This document shows, one piece after another, positions 20,301 through 29,417 of a stretch of DNA of 64,000 nucleotides. Origin of the DNA: Scheffersomyces stipitis CBS 6054 (lineage: Eukaryota; Ascomycota; Pichiomycetes; Serinales; Debaryomycetaceae); assembly GCF_000209165.1 (NCBI RefSeq), contig NC_009068.1, positions 496,001 through 560,000 of the forward strand, read 5' to 3'. The position numbers and the translations under genes are program-made. The notes under the pieces were generated by a model. It was not told the origin of the DNA. It searched no databases and worked only from the letters and a program-made list of their open reading frames with translations. Positions within the stretch are counted from its first letter, which is position 1. Each line of letters begins with the position of its first letter.

Positions 20301-22588
20301 AATTCAAGAGGGGAGAGGATGTTATCAACGGATTCAACGACGAGATTGACGAAGTGAATAACGACGCCCATGAAGCAGAACACAAATATTTGATCAAGCT
20401 TATCCACCCACAGATTCAATTAATTAGTGAAAAGAATATCGACTCCTGTGTTTTGATTACGTCTACTGATTTGGAAATGAGAATCATTGGAGTTAACTTG
20501 AAGGGTCTGAATTTAATAATTGGCGAAAGCAGTGAAGTTGCCAGTTTAGTAGAAACAAGATATGGAGTCCTTTTCAACGACTCTCACATGTTTGTATTTA
20601 CCCGTGAAGACAGTATGGTGACACATCCACCTACCACCTATGGGGCTGAGCCAGATTCTACCAGTATTAATTGGCCCCCATGGTTGGAATGTGAGGTTTG
20701 CTATGATAGTTCTTGGGCAAGAAATCAACTCATAGCTGAGCGAAATTCGATGGCATGCATTTTCAAGAAGCTCAACCCTTTATTCTCTGAACGGCAGGAT
20801 GTCACCCAGAGCAACGAGATGATTGTCCAGTTGGCAAAAATTGTCGTAAATGCAAACTCTGAACAGTACTCTGCTCTTTACTATGTTGTCACTGACTTGT
20901 TAGTTCACAGCAAACCCAAGCAGGACAACAAGCTGAGTCGTTTAGATAAGATAGTAGAGTTGTCTGACAATTCTGATTTCCAGGGTCTTGATCTCAGAGT
21001 AAAAGAATTGCAAGAAAGTATTCGAGAGTATGCAAAAATTGTGTTGAAGTTTGACGAGAAGGGTTCACTTTGGGGAACTACTCAAAGGGAGCAGATTAAG
21101 TTGCTTGAACTTGAATTAGAAAAACACAAGTTTGAACTCACAGTTCTTATGAAGGGTTTAAGAATGAGATCTACAAAGTCGAAATCGCACAAACAGCATT
21201 CGAAGCATTGGAACATATTGGCTGACCAGGTTATTTGGCATTTCTTGGACGACAATAGGGAGCCATTCGTGGACATTGCTTTGGCCAGCTCCAGATTTGC
21301 CAGGATTGACTCGTTTGATGGATCTAACAAAAACAAGCTTGAGATCACTATGATTCAAGGTTTCAATTTGCAACAAAACGCAGTCTATCCTGAACTTTTG
21401 AGACCATTCTTGGAAGGAAAGGATATGGATGCGCGAGAGAATCAGGGACATCATACGACCTGCTCGAAGCAAGAGCCAATTATATCTATGGACTGGAAGA
21501 TGTTGGAACCGGTAGGAGGTATCCCAATCATGAGACACGCTAAATTAGCTGTGCAGCCTCTTAAAGTCGCTCTTGATTATGACACTGCCAAGAAGATTTT
21601 TAGCTATTTGTTCCCTAACGACGATGATATCTTAACCGGCGATAATGACGACAACGATGAAGATGGTGATGAAGAAGATATTGCCGATACTGCTTCAGCA
21701 ACTGTAGTTGGTTCTGAGTCCAGTTCCTTTATGGAAAGATCATCTTCGAATGGAACCAAGATATCAAAGAACCCACTAAAGAATTTCATCAACAAGCACA
21801 GAACATCGAGTCGGTTCGGGTCGTCTTCAGATCTTGTCAATGACTCTGATTCTCAGCGAAATCTGCTTTTCAATATGAGAGACTCAGAGTCTTCATCTAA
21901 ACGATCTTCTTTTGACGACTTGTCTTTGCTGTCTGAGACCAAGGATAAGCCCAGGAATCTGCATAAATGTAGAATCAGAAAGCAGAAGAACGGCCAGGAC
22001 GAAGATGAGATTGCTGTAATCATTGGTAGATCCATGAAGTACATCTCATTTGTCGATATAGAGGTGACGAAGTTCAAGTTATTTGTGAGTTTCAAGCCTC
22101 CCAAACATCTTAACATTTTGGATGTGCATGAGTTGCTCTTGAACATTCCTACATTGAGCTACAAGAACAAGGTGTGGTCAGGAGAGGACTTTATCTTGAG
22201 ATTGAGAAAAGACATTATTAAGATCATCTTGAACCATACCGGTAAGATTTTGGGTAACAAGTTCAAGCAAAGAAAGAGGAAGACAGTGGCTGAACCACTC
22301 AAGCAGATTTCGGACTACGCTTCATTTATGACTATAAAGGATCTTCAAACTGTTGGAAGATCCAGAGACACATCCAAAACTACAAATGGAGAACATCCCC
22401 ATCCCCACCCTCATCACCACCATCACCACCATAACTTAAAGAGAGCTACTTCTACAAATAATAGTGCCTTTGCATTCGAGAAGCTTCTTCTAGATATCGA
22501 GGATGGCGATGAGTCAGAAGACACAGAAATCAAGAACGATCTGGTCGTTGAAGAAGTAAAGGAAGTTATGGTAGACCAGGGCGCATAA
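14327..22588 (+). CDS. FMP27: Bridge-like lipid-transfer protein Fmp27/Hobbit
   Basis: At 2,753 residues this is the largest gene here. It belongs to the Fmp27/Hob (Hobbit, KIAA0100) family of rod-like RBG proteins thought to carry phospholipids between the ER and the plasma membrane or other organelles. An N-terminal membrane anchor (about residues 1-25) is followed by beta-rich repeats. The diagnostic family motifs are a GFWDK-type GWWDK near residue 1360 and WPPW near residue 2115. Coiled-coil stretches lie near 1810-1880. Low-complexity parts include SPSPSP near 108, a Cys/His-rich insert near 1052-1090, an acidic run near 2430-2450 and a His-rich tract near 2690-2702. Yeast Fmp27 has 2,628 residues, so this copy is complete. 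The single frame shows no introns or breaks. Confidence 0.95.
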   Translation: MLSLYFILGTAIAVYVAFLFLVNRIPHLRVKLLGWLSLKHVTLEVKSTNIYIRKVQLRFNFFGKRNKDSALKLFNIELVDVDVKLMKKEDETVTNEEPIESSAPSHGSPSPSPSPVPLPRKPLDLPSLLSCHIPKKVFDMVVNTRIINQFNIHIFRCSYHDEDIHERLSVFVDYLRLESRFDTDASAKFIVSLFNGYLNDADAKDENQVKLFRNFEFLIHCDTAAHCDLEDSSHVILDLSNLRVLLSIGRMSIPLDTLIHLMKERNEKSVEVNKSKGTKKIASLTLNLDLINQGLDFFLSLEVKLEEISVEYKKIKVNAANFVTTVTKELGEERIEKLLKLAIYLTSIKLFHKESKSMELPSGTLKVTSNPIDLIKVAESLVNNTYDETSFVNLDTSLMLTNPIFDIYHDQLEYFLGRAKTKKPVSPSSDVDNKKMLKLFRKLKEFSNRILIVDTVINLHLPNPSQGLSDIFNRKAKGNLVATFSLQTFYHKFYTKNFNTLLTNKSKSKRFSITLLFKVKNFQFLAADNSITWSKVNLLAVYNVLDNCMSLKLSSKNTRMKSVNEAVFHLVREFRNRRIIHYNMRYNDLARNCDGVVQIPQLEDDNTQKYIDLFEVVPDFISTIKVSLSNVQADVVCKDGLPSHIIYDESMREDIDLGEFKRGVSLKLTDLNFTYKKAKEDIDMSIKSFQMFTLSDHASEYIADFDEVTYQVNDSDLSDLSSLNTTSTSNEDTDEDDDYSRKIKKVLAIRDITLSNKGRDADTRDINRLHLHIPEVDGRIDMFFVWCSIYAKTLVKYFAPTVERNCTKDEMKRLGGSLKRLKLDITVDSTAIVTRLPTDVDIMFELDKLKLKDVLIDRSVELTYARLYVVHPSTKLWARLLVIKEPCVNIDISKGVHEPKFEVSASAVRLNIPHQFLFYTVIDNILTFAKAIKQLDHNFKNMSIGLDKFDRIMPEEKLALKFPHVNIKTRIFGLTIENDPFENELAYIYELGVIEQKERMKKLKLFEKRAEELRSVAVPDLEEQIEVSDAQPFQKPKLSVNTSVPKFASPLSRFFCESCHKSHAHGLHADESPQNSHHSHTHVHGIHSTKFFKKRQPTSEDIGIEEEVTLISSTRSETEAKIQLARENLEKGFATSWIQKFRLFKEVKNRGWHQKCARAWGDDVICETIIDKFDILNYHSGPHLFGGVFRQLDFTLEAAKIADVDQFLYEFGKKQPKLEYSILVPLFFRIKSKSLYVFLRDYPLPLISFPENHDQTHNTVNLYGNLVINEKLVHREEEMRFVFVPFSPSTRPNQNSDNFYSVFIPRTLTPVKFVFDLNCDLDADRACMLSWCKSYLPAMGAASAAFDNFTKPKIDDSPIGWWDKVALLVHGRFRFNIANELCLHMKSSSNPYELQGKAAGFVFCWKNNVSLRINDTEDSKELIVLESDDFLLAIPNYSYQEKKSWSLFYDEVEEYIPDIDSESKKFSKRVMKLSSAEKVRWVLGMLYERNKIASNTFSDHQERVSTFKPHYDVVVTNPAFDWHPDSYDGYRSDYIHMAISVISKSSAGNCYNAAYLSPLTFHYFFTWWSMLKDGISLPVRQGPLFKTQLIDPSHVKMGSHLFTIKYQLVFNPLTISHTYMHASSDESHSNKIAFTGLKAKFAACSIDLHQRKEYVTYVNEKLNIHNKVQHLKMNQAEIQAEEADVRFLTAIFKDTSIMGQLESYLDKKSVLIESPTTNSSKFNEATSTFKGWIDNVDVFDNDFSWVDPDDFVELEVREPLSPYPKIKIMPFCFTPKFSYVREFSLQKDGGDYPFGNEESHDCLMGIEKPEETQGKLLRERSILLRKEMKENEELLKKLQNQNGLEFAKDAKRIELDLQVQKEKLDVVEAVYERFTNKSLLRSSSIGEQELQKVHSRALSVYSSHTVDEMRDAYMMNQSVSEFHNRFIVHNLQLKWDNGLRDSFMEYIQRVSDRKSLVYFMSKKAVDLVSSVINEQWDQEDYVDIQETMFNKEFKRGEDVINGFNDEIDEVNNDAHEAEHKYLIKLIHPQIQLISEKNIDSCVLITSTDLEMRIIGVNLKGLNLIIGESSEVASLVETRYGVLFNDSHMFVFTREDSMVTHPPTTYGAEPDSTSINWPPWLECEVCYDSSWARNQLIAERNSMACIFKKLNPLFSERQDVTQSNEMIVQLAKIVVNANSEQYSALYYVVTDLLVHSKPKQDNKLSRLDKIVELSDNSDFQGLDLRVKELQESIREYAKIVLKFDEKGSLWGTTQREQIKLLELELEKHKFELTVLMKGLRMRSTKSKSHKQHSKHWNILADQVIWHFLDDNREPFVDIALASSRFARIDSFDGSNKNKLEITMIQGFNLQQNAVYPELLRPFLEGKDMDARENQGHHTTCSKQEPIISMDWKMLEPVGGIPIMRHAKLAVQPLKVALDYDTAKKIFSYLFPNDDDILTGDNDDNDEDGDEEDIADTASATVVGSESSSFMERSSSNGTKISKNPLKNFINKHRTSSRFGSSSDLVNDSDSQRNLLFNMRDSESSSKRSSFDDLSLLSETKDKPRNLHKCRIRKQKNGQDEDEIAVIIGRSMKYISFVDIEVTKFKLFVSFKPPKHLNILDVHELLLNIPTLSYKNKVWSGEDFILRLRKDIIKIILNHTGKILGNKFKQRKRKTVAEPLKQISDYASFMTIKDLQTVGRSRDTSKTTNGEHPHPHPHHHHHHHNLKRATSTNNSAFAFEKLLLDIEDGDESEDTEIKNDLVVEEVKEVMVDQGA

Positions 22589-23423
22589 GTGCATAGAATA
22601 AAATGGAAGGCGTGATTGTATAGTAGGCCAATGGCCATTAGTTTATATTATAAATGTATATTAAGTGATATTCATAAAGCTAATGCGAGAATATGGGCTA
22701 CTATGTTCATAAGGTTTTATGGCAAGTTAGAGTAAAGAATCTAGTGGTAGAAAACATTTATCGTAAGATTGAGACAGCAGAAGAGAATATATAGACCATA
22801 GGAAATAAGTAAGTATAAAAAGTATTCGAGAAATTATACAAATCAAAGAAAAGGAATAATGCACATTTAATCTTGTATACTTTCACGAGGCCATGAGAAC
22901 ATATACTTCAAGGATAGAGAAGAAGTTGTTTTCTCTGGCCCTGAGACCTAAATTTAGCTCAGTGTAGATTCTGGAGAATATTAAATGAATACGAGAGAAT
23001 ACGAGCCAGAACTGTAGAGGTGGTGCAAAATTACACACAAATAGCCAGCTTGTCCCAAAGCTTGTCTTACACCCCCAACTTCTCTAGACTCTACAACCTA
23101 ACCCTAGCTACTCTTTTACCATTCTATTGCTCTAGGAATTTTACTTGTCTTCTTGCTACCCCAGAATTTCACCATCTGACGTCAATGCTGACGTCAGCAA
23201 TGCACAGAAGGGAGCTGCGGGATTCTATTACGACTAATTTATGTATGGAGATATATTCGTTTTCAAGAAGCTAAACAAGTGCGTCTTCTACCAATTTTTT
23301 GTACCAAGTCTGTCAATTCTGCCGGGTATACCGCTGCCATAGCTTAGATCCCCATTCGAACGTCCGTCCAGTGCACAATCGCCGTTGCGCCTCTTTTTCT
23401 GCCTTTTCTAGACATTTTTCAAC
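22589..23423. other. FMP27-GYP2 gap
   Basis: 835 bp containing the FMP27 3' end and the GYP2 promoter. Apart from the CRE pair at 23177-23196, and a TGAAAAAT word (reverse strand, 23414-23421) just before the GYP2 ATG, I see nothing definable. Confidence 0.5.
23177..23196. promoter_or_regulatory. Paired CRE/ATF palindromes upstream of GYP2
   Basis: TGACGTCA occurs at 23177-23184 and 23189-23196, 12 bp apart centre to centre. The second is the core of a perfect 14-bp palindrome TGCTGACGTCAGCA. In yeasts TGACGTCA is bound by ATF/CREB-type bZIP proteins such as Sko1 and Cst6/Rca1. It lies about 230 bp before the GYP2 ATG. Confidence 0.7.
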
Positions 23424-26240
23424 ATGGCGTTCTTTGATAGTCTCAGAGAAAAGGCTGTTTCCACCATCAATCTGGTGCTTCAGGACAAAAAGACTCCTCC
23501 CGGCTTAACCAAAGAACAATGGTTCTGTCGCGAGTACAGTCTACCAGATGGAGAAGTCGTTGTGGCCGAGAATGCTGCAGAGGTTGCTGTTATATCTGAT
23601 TTTTCTACTAGTGCCTATAAGGACTTGAACAACCCAGAAGGACGAATTTATCTTACCCAGCATTTTATAGTGTTCCGTGATGCATTTGACCGCCGAAACT
23701 GTCTGTTCACTTTGCATGTTCTGACTGTGAAGAAAGTAGAGAGGTTGCCGTCCAAGAGCTATGCTGTTGCTCTAGCCATCGGCACCCAGTCAAAACTAAC
23801 CTTCACTATATATCTCGTTGGTTTACGTTCAGACAGTGAAAAGTTCGCCCAGACATTGAAGACCGTATTGAAGCGTAATTTGCCTAACGTGAAAAAGCTC
23901 CAGCCATTTGTTCAGACGTGTTACTCTGAATATTTACTTTTCAAGAATAACATCTCGTCTGAGAAAATCGAACTGGTACCGCCAGGAGGTTTGGGGCTTC
24001 TCTTCAAGTTCCCTGGTAACCCCAAGGAGCTCCGGGACAAGTCCAAGATGAAGTTGTGGTTCGATTTGTTTCGTGTGGATGGCCGAAACTTGCTGCTTGT
24101 GAAGACTCCCATGTTCTACCGTTTAATCAGAGTAGGTTTACCTAACAGATTGAGAGGTGAACTCTGGGAATTATGCTGTGGCTCAATGTACTTGAGATTA
24201 GACTACCAGGATGAGTATAAAGAGATCTTGGAAAAGAATCTCCACAAGAAGTCGTTGGCTACGGACGAAATCGAAAAGGATCTCAATCGGTCTTTGCCTG
24301 AATACGCTGCTTACCAGAGTCCTGAGGGTATAGAACGTTTGAGACGTGTATTGACTGCCTATTCCTGGAAAAATCCCGAGGTCGGTTATTGTCAGGCTAT
24401 GAACATCGTCGTAGCAGCGTTGCTTATCTACATGTCTGAAGAACAAGCCTTCTGGGCTTTGAACCTTCTCTGTGATAGAATTGTGCCTGGTTACTACTCC
24501 AAAACCATGTATGGAACCTTGTTGGACCAACGTGTGTTTGAATCGCTAGTTCAGAACACGATGCCCATGCTCTGGGACCATATCACCAAGAACGATATCC
24601 AGCTATCTGTGGTATCATTGCCCTGGTTTTTGTCGTTGTATTTGAGCTCCATGCCTTTGGTGTTTGCCTTCAGAATTCTCGATGTTTTCTTCTTGCAAGG
24701 TCCACAGACTTTGTTTCAAGTTGCTTTGGCCATTTTGAAAATAAACGGAGAAGAACTCTTGAAAACGGACGACGACGGATCATTTATCTCCATTATTAAG
24801 GATTATTTTCAAGTGCTAGACCAATCAGCACATCCCAGTTCGCCCAACCCCAAATATAGATCTATCACAAAGTTCCAAGAACTTTTAGTTACGGCGTTTA
24901 AAGAGTTCGCCATAGTAGATGATGAAATGATAAACACGCATAGAAACAAACACAGAGACACCATTTTCCAGAACATCTCATCTTTTGTCAAACGTACTGA
25001 GTTGAGGAACTTGCCCAAGACAGTTAACATCAGCTCTGATACCTTGTCTGTTATCTACGACAGATTCTATTCAGTGGTCCAGTCCAGTGTCACTGTTGGA
25101 AGTGGATCCAGCTTGATGGACTTCAATGCCTTCAGAACATTTATGTCTGAAATCTGTCGCTGGGTAAAGCCTGAGTCTGATAGTGGGCCAGAAGATACCG
25201 TGTTTTTACACCACTTGTTCTCCAATTGGGACACGGAGGGCCAAAGAGCGTTGTCACTTTCTGATTTGGTTTCCGGCTTAAACAAGTTAGTAGAGCCGGA
25301 CCTTATGACGATGATTACAAACTTCTTTGACTTGTACGACTACAAGAACAAGGGAAAGATTGATAGAGAAGGTATTCTCCAAATTTCGGAAGACTTGTTG
25401 TATGTCACCAACCCATGGAAAGAGGGATATGTGTTAGACGATATCACCAAACAGGCTATTGAAAATGCTGTTGCTGATGAAGTTTATAAAGCAAATGCTG
25501 CTAGGGAACTGAACGATGGAGAAATTTTGATTCCTTCACAGATGGATATAGACAAGCCCAAGTTTGAAGGACTTCAAGTCGAAAGATACTTGCAGGCCGC
25601 CAGCACCTTTATCCAACGAGCTTTTGAATATGCCCAGCCAGAAGAAGAAGAGTTGTTGATCAAAGACTTGGCCATAGATAACACCATTTCACATAATGCT
25701 GCACTCAATCCGAACACTCCAGTGTTCTTAAACTTGCCTACGTTTAGAATGGTAATATTAGCAGATGAAACGTACGAGTTGCTCTTCAGCAAGACGCTCA
25801 GGGAATCGATACAATTAGACACCCCGCTAGATAACAAGATCAATTCCATGAGGAACTTGCGGGATATGTTCGATGGGTTATTGGCAGATGGACGTAAAGT
25901 TGCCAACAAAGTTAGACGTCGTATGGACTCTGCAGCCTCCAATGCTTTACACAGCAACAATAACCTCAGTGTTAACTCAAGCGACAACACATCGCTCAAG
26001 TCTGGAAAGTCAAAGATCCAGGAAGAAGAAGAGGAGCGTGATGATGACTTTGGTGTTATTTCCATCGATGAAAAAGATAAGGATCTTCTTCTTGGTGCCG
26101 AAGCTCAAGTCTTGATGGACCCCACTGTGGATAATGCATCCAGAACTAATGAATTGAAGAAGTTCCATGATGCTGAAGCAGCAGCTGGTAAAACAGTTCA
26201 CAAGTTCGAAGGCGATAACTTGATAGAGTTTGAGACGTAG
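23424..26240 (+). CDS. GYP2: TBC-domain Rab GTPase-activating protein Gyp2/Mdr1
   Basis: A 938-residue RabGAP matching yeast Gyp2/Mdr1 (950), which stimulates GTP hydrolysis by Ypt/Rab proteins such as Ypt6 in Golgi-endosome traffic. An N-terminal GRAM-type domain (about 70-150) precedes the TBC domain (about 235-450). The TBC arginine finger is in IEKDLNR (R288) and the glutamine finger in YCQAMN near 322, so catalysis should be intact. An EF-hand-like region near 630-655 (DLYDYKNKGKIDREG) is typical of this subgroup. The C-terminus is acidic and low-complexity. It converges with the Seg1-like gene. Confidence 0.93.
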   Translation: MAFFDSLREKAVSTINLVLQDKKTPPGLTKEQWFCREYSLPDGEVVVAENAAEVAVISDFSTSAYKDLNNPEGRIYLTQHFIVFRDAFDRRNCLFTLHVLTVKKVERLPSKSYAVALAIGTQSKLTFTIYLVGLRSDSEKFAQTLKTVLKRNLPNVKKLQPFVQTCYSEYLLFKNNISSEKIELVPPGGLGLLFKFPGNPKELRDKSKMKLWFDLFRVDGRNLLLVKTPMFYRLIRVGLPNRLRGELWELCCGSMYLRLDYQDEYKEILEKNLHKKSLATDEIEKDLNRSLPEYAAYQSPEGIERLRRVLTAYSWKNPEVGYCQAMNIVVAALLIYMSEEQAFWALNLLCDRIVPGYYSKTMYGTLLDQRVFESLVQNTMPMLWDHITKNDIQLSVVSLPWFLSLYLSSMPLVFAFRILDVFFLQGPQTLFQVALAILKINGEELLKTDDDGSFISIIKDYFQVLDQSAHPSSPNPKYRSITKFQELLVTAFKEFAIVDDEMINTHRNKHRDTIFQNISSFVKRTELRNLPKTVNISSDTLSVIYDRFYSVVQSSVTVGSGSSLMDFNAFRTFMSEICRWVKPESDSGPEDTVFLHHLFSNWDTEGQRALSLSDLVSGLNKLVEPDLMTMITNFFDLYDYKNKGKIDREGILQISEDLLYVTNPWKEGYVLDDITKQAIENAVADEVYKANAARELNDGEILIPSQMDIDKPKFEGLQVERYLQAASTFIQRAFEYAQPEEEELLIKDLAIDNTISHNAALNPNTPVFLNLPTFRMVILADETYELLFSKTLRESIQLDTPLDNKINSMRNLRDMFDGLLADGRKVANKVRRRMDSAASNALHSNNNLSVNSSDNTSLKSGKSKIQEEEEERDDDFGVISIDEKDKDLLLGAEAQVLMDPTVDNASRTNELKKFHDAEAAAGKTVHKFEGDNLIEFET

Positions 26241-26489
26241 TTTATATTCTTGACACTGATGTCACAAAGATGTTAAATAAACAGATTGTGACGACATAGA
26301 GGGCCAACTTCTTGAGCTTCCTTTTGTAGAAGTATTGCAAGTGTTGCATCTACATATATACAAACATAATCATACGAACATGCATTGATAAAGTGTACAA
26401 ACAAGAGGGCTAGAATCAGTAGATACTATTATTAAGTGGTGCAGATCGTAAAGTAAGGGGTTTCTATCAGTTGGAATTGGGAATGATTT

Positions 26490-29417
26490 CTAGTTATCGC
26501 TTCTTCCAAAAAGTTTACGAAGTTTTCCTCCAAACTTCTTTTTCTCCTTGGAGGAACTGGCAGTTGCGGCAGAGACATTCGAAATACCGCTGGTATCTCT
26601 GTTCCTACCTCCATTTCGCAACGTAGGTGTATCGTCGCTGGAAATAGCAGTGGTTGCCAGTTTGGGGAGAATGTGAAGAGCGTCGTCCGAATCGTTGAAT
26701 CTCGACTTGAAAGCCTTAAATCCACCTCCACCATGATGGTGGTCTTCGTCATCTGAATCAACAAATCTGGATTTAAAGATACCTGGGTTGTTATTTTCGG
26801 CTGGTTTGCGCAATCCAGAAGGAGTATTTTGTTGCTGAGGATGTGTAGCCCTGTGTAAGATGTTGTTCTGTGGTGGGGCATGAGAATGTTGTTGCTGTGG
26901 TGGGGGTACATTATAGGCTGAATCACGCAACGTAGTTCTAGATGTCTTTCCCAAGCGCTTTGGTTGGGGGGCAATCTCCTCTCTGGTGCTTTCCTTTGAA
27001 AACGACGATTTCTTAACTACTGGCTTGAAGACAGACATCGGTCTAGAGTTGGCCTTCGCGTATAACTCCGCAGCCTTCATTTTAGAAGGAGACTGATAGT
27101 TGGGCTGCAAAGCCGGGTGTGCAGCCATTGGTTGAACATAGACGGTTTGTCTATTGTCTCTCAAATTGCGTCCAGATATTCCATTCTGTTGACTTTCGTA
27201 AGCAGCAGCATACTTACCATGGCCAGATTCTGCTTGCATAGACTGGGGCCTCAATGACCTTCCAGCCATACTAGGAGGAGGCTGCTGCTGTTTAGGTTGC
27301 TTTCTCAACGACTGACTCAATCTTTTTTGATTCTGAGCGGCATTGATCTGTGGGTATGCCCCATTGCCAGCAACAGAGGTATATTCTCCTAGTTGAGAAG
27401 CCGACATCTTGGAGTTGAGTCTGGTATTCTCAGCAGTAGTTAGCGAAAGGTAGGCTTGATGGGCTGCATTGCTTTTTGCGGCAGTATTGCTGTTGGAAGG
27501 TGTAGTCGAAACATTATAAAACGAAGAAGAATTCTTCATTGCAGACTTTAGTTTCTTCTTTCCATCTTCACTGTTCCCAGAATAAAGAGAAGAAGCTGCA
27601 GAGCTCTCTTGTCCAGAAATTGTTGGAACATGTAGGGTTTCCTCGCTCTGAGCCACCGTTGTAGGTACTGGTTCGGGCTCTGCTTCGGGAGAAGAAGAAG
27701 GAAGAACAATTGAAGTCAAGTCTTTGCGTTCGGGAATTTCATGTTCATTTTGAACAAACTCATCTGGGTTTGTTTGACTTGCATCAGCGAATTGTGGTCT
27801 TAATCTCTTTGCCAAGTCACTCTGGTACTCCTGCTCTGATTCGTCAGCTGTGATATTATCACTCTCAACAATACTGTCTCTTTTCAATAGTTCGTTGGAT
27901 TGAAGATGAGAGTATTGGTTGATAATGCCAATTTCGGTTCCCAGTTTGCCTGGTTCCAAACTTCTGTAATCTTTATCAATTTCGGAATCGGAAGAATAGA
28001 GTTCTGTGGCTGGCTTCTTCTCTTCCCCAAAACTCTTTATTACATCTCCGTGGAGGTTGTTTTGTTCCACTAAGGAATCATTATCAGGAGTAATGGCATC
28101 ATCTGGATTGACTTCAATTGTAGTAAGTGATGGTTTTTCGATATAGTCCTTGACAATCGTCTCTTCAGAAGTTTCCAAATCATTATCGTCTACCTTTATA
28201 GAAGGATAATTAGAGACTTGGTTAGCTTGTTCAGACACATTCTTGCCAGCATTGTCTGTAACTGTATCCAAGTCCGGTTCAGGGTAATCATTGGCCGCAG
28301 TTTGTGCTGCTACCTTTTGTTCTTCTTCCTTTTCAAGCTGCAACAACCTCTTTTCATTCTGCAACCTCGCTTCTCTCAACGACTCGTATTCCTTTTTCTT
28401 CAACTCTAACTCATGTGCCAACTGCTTTTCGTGGTCTATTTCCTTCTGTAAGGCTTCCATCTTTAATTTCTGCTCAAGCTTATCGTCTTCATTGCCTAGC
28501 TTGGCTTCTAAATTGACGTTCTCTCTCATTGGAGCCATTTTGGGAGGAGATCTGACCAAACTCGACATCCGTGGTGCTGGCTTGGTCTTGTTTGAAATAG
28601 AATTCAAGGAAGAAGTTCTTGAAATCTTCTTATTCTGGTTAGAAATTCCACGCAATGATCCAGATCTGGGGATATTGGTTCCTGATCTGATAGAGTTGTT
28701 ACGAGCAATTTCTTGTGCCAAGTTGGCCTCGGGAACTTCCACTATTTTAATCCCATTAGGTGTAGGGATATACTTCTTTACCATTTTAACTGGACCAGAA
28801 GAGGTGATACTGCCCCTTGAGCCTGACTTTTTGAGTCCAGGACTACCTGGAGCTTGTGAATGAGGTTGGTGTGAAAGCTTCAAGTCTTTCATATTAGCCT
28901 GGTTTTTCAAGTATATCTGGTTTGATTCCTCAGTTATTTCATCTAAGTACGAGTCGTTGAAGCTATCGTCGATATCATAGACAATAGGATGGTTGGTTAA
29001 AGAGTTTCTGGATCCAGTAGGAGTCTGAATACTTGATCTGGAAGAAGTAGAAGTCATGGATCCGCCAGAAAAGTTGCGGAAATGGGGCTGGTTATTTTGT
29101 ACAGATGAGTGGCTAGGAGGTTGAACAAATTGCATTGATGTAGATGAGCTTCTCTTCAAAAGAGAACCACCTGAACTCTGTCTGGTTACCTGGCTCTTGG
29201 TCAGAACAGCATGTGGAGCAGCTGGTTTGGTGATATAGCTAATCGACGAGCTTCTGGTGATACCAGTCTTGACTGGTGGCGCATTTGCGTTGGTCTTCTT
29301 TCCAATAGTGAGTGCAGCAGCAAGGGCACTGGAGTTAGGTTGGTTGGAAGTGGGAGCCACATGATTTACACCGGTATAGGATGTGTCGTTGATTCGGCTC
29401 TTTCTTCTGTTGAACAT
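26490..29417 (-). CDS. Low-complexity eisosome-type protein (Seg1-like)
   Basis: A 975-residue, largely disordered Ser/Asn/Gln-rich protein. It starts MFNRRKSR and has the early segment SSALAAALTIGKK. A strongly charged coiled coil lies at about 300-370. Near the C-terminus two copies of FKSRF-x-DSDD occur (about 890 and 910), followed by a basic end (KKKFGGKLRKLFGR). This layout resembles Seg1, the eisosome stability factor at the plasma membrane, where the basic tail would bind acidic lipid. The assignment is by architecture and remembered motifs only; a general cortical scaffold is the alternative. The open frame itself is certain. Confidence 0.6.
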   Translation of the reverse strand: MFNRRKSRINDTSYTGVNHVAPTSNQPNSSALAAALTIGKKTNANAPPVKTGITRSSSISYITKPAAPHAVLTKSQVTRQSSGGSLLKRSSSTSMQFVQPPSHSSVQNNQPHFRNFSGGSMTSTSSRSSIQTPTGSRNSLTNHPIVYDIDDSFNDSYLDEITEESNQIYLKNQANMKDLKLSHQPHSQAPGSPGLKKSGSRGSITSSGPVKMVKKYIPTPNGIKIVEVPEANLAQEIARNNSIRSGTNIPRSGSLRGISNQNKKISRTSSLNSISNKTKPAPRMSSLVRSPPKMAPMRENVNLEAKLGNEDDKLEQKLKMEALQKEIDHEKQLAHELELKKKEYESLREARLQNEKRLLQLEKEEEQKVAAQTAANDYPEPDLDTVTDNAGKNVSEQANQVSNYPSIKVDDNDLETSEETIVKDYIEKPSLTTIEVNPDDAITPDNDSLVEQNNLHGDVIKSFGEEKKPATELYSSDSEIDKDYRSLEPGKLGTEIGIINQYSHLQSNELLKRDSIVESDNITADESEQEYQSDLAKRLRPQFADASQTNPDEFVQNEHEIPERKDLTSIVLPSSSPEAEPEPVPTTVAQSEETLHVPTISGQESSAASSLYSGNSEDGKKKLKSAMKNSSSFYNVSTTPSNSNTAAKSNAAHQAYLSLTTAENTRLNSKMSASQLGEYTSVAGNGAYPQINAAQNQKRLSQSLRKQPKQQQPPPSMAGRSLRPQSMQAESGHGKYAAAYESQQNGISGRNLRDNRQTVYVQPMAAHPALQPNYQSPSKMKAAELYAKANSRPMSVFKPVVKKSSFSKESTREEIAPQPKRLGKTSRTTLRDSAYNVPPPQQQHSHAPPQNNILHRATHPQQQNTPSGLRKPAENNNPGIFKSRFVDSDDEDHHHGGGGFKAFKSRFNDSDDALHILPKLATTAISSDDTPTLRNGGRNRDTSGISNVSAATASSSKEKKKFGGKLRKLFGRSDN

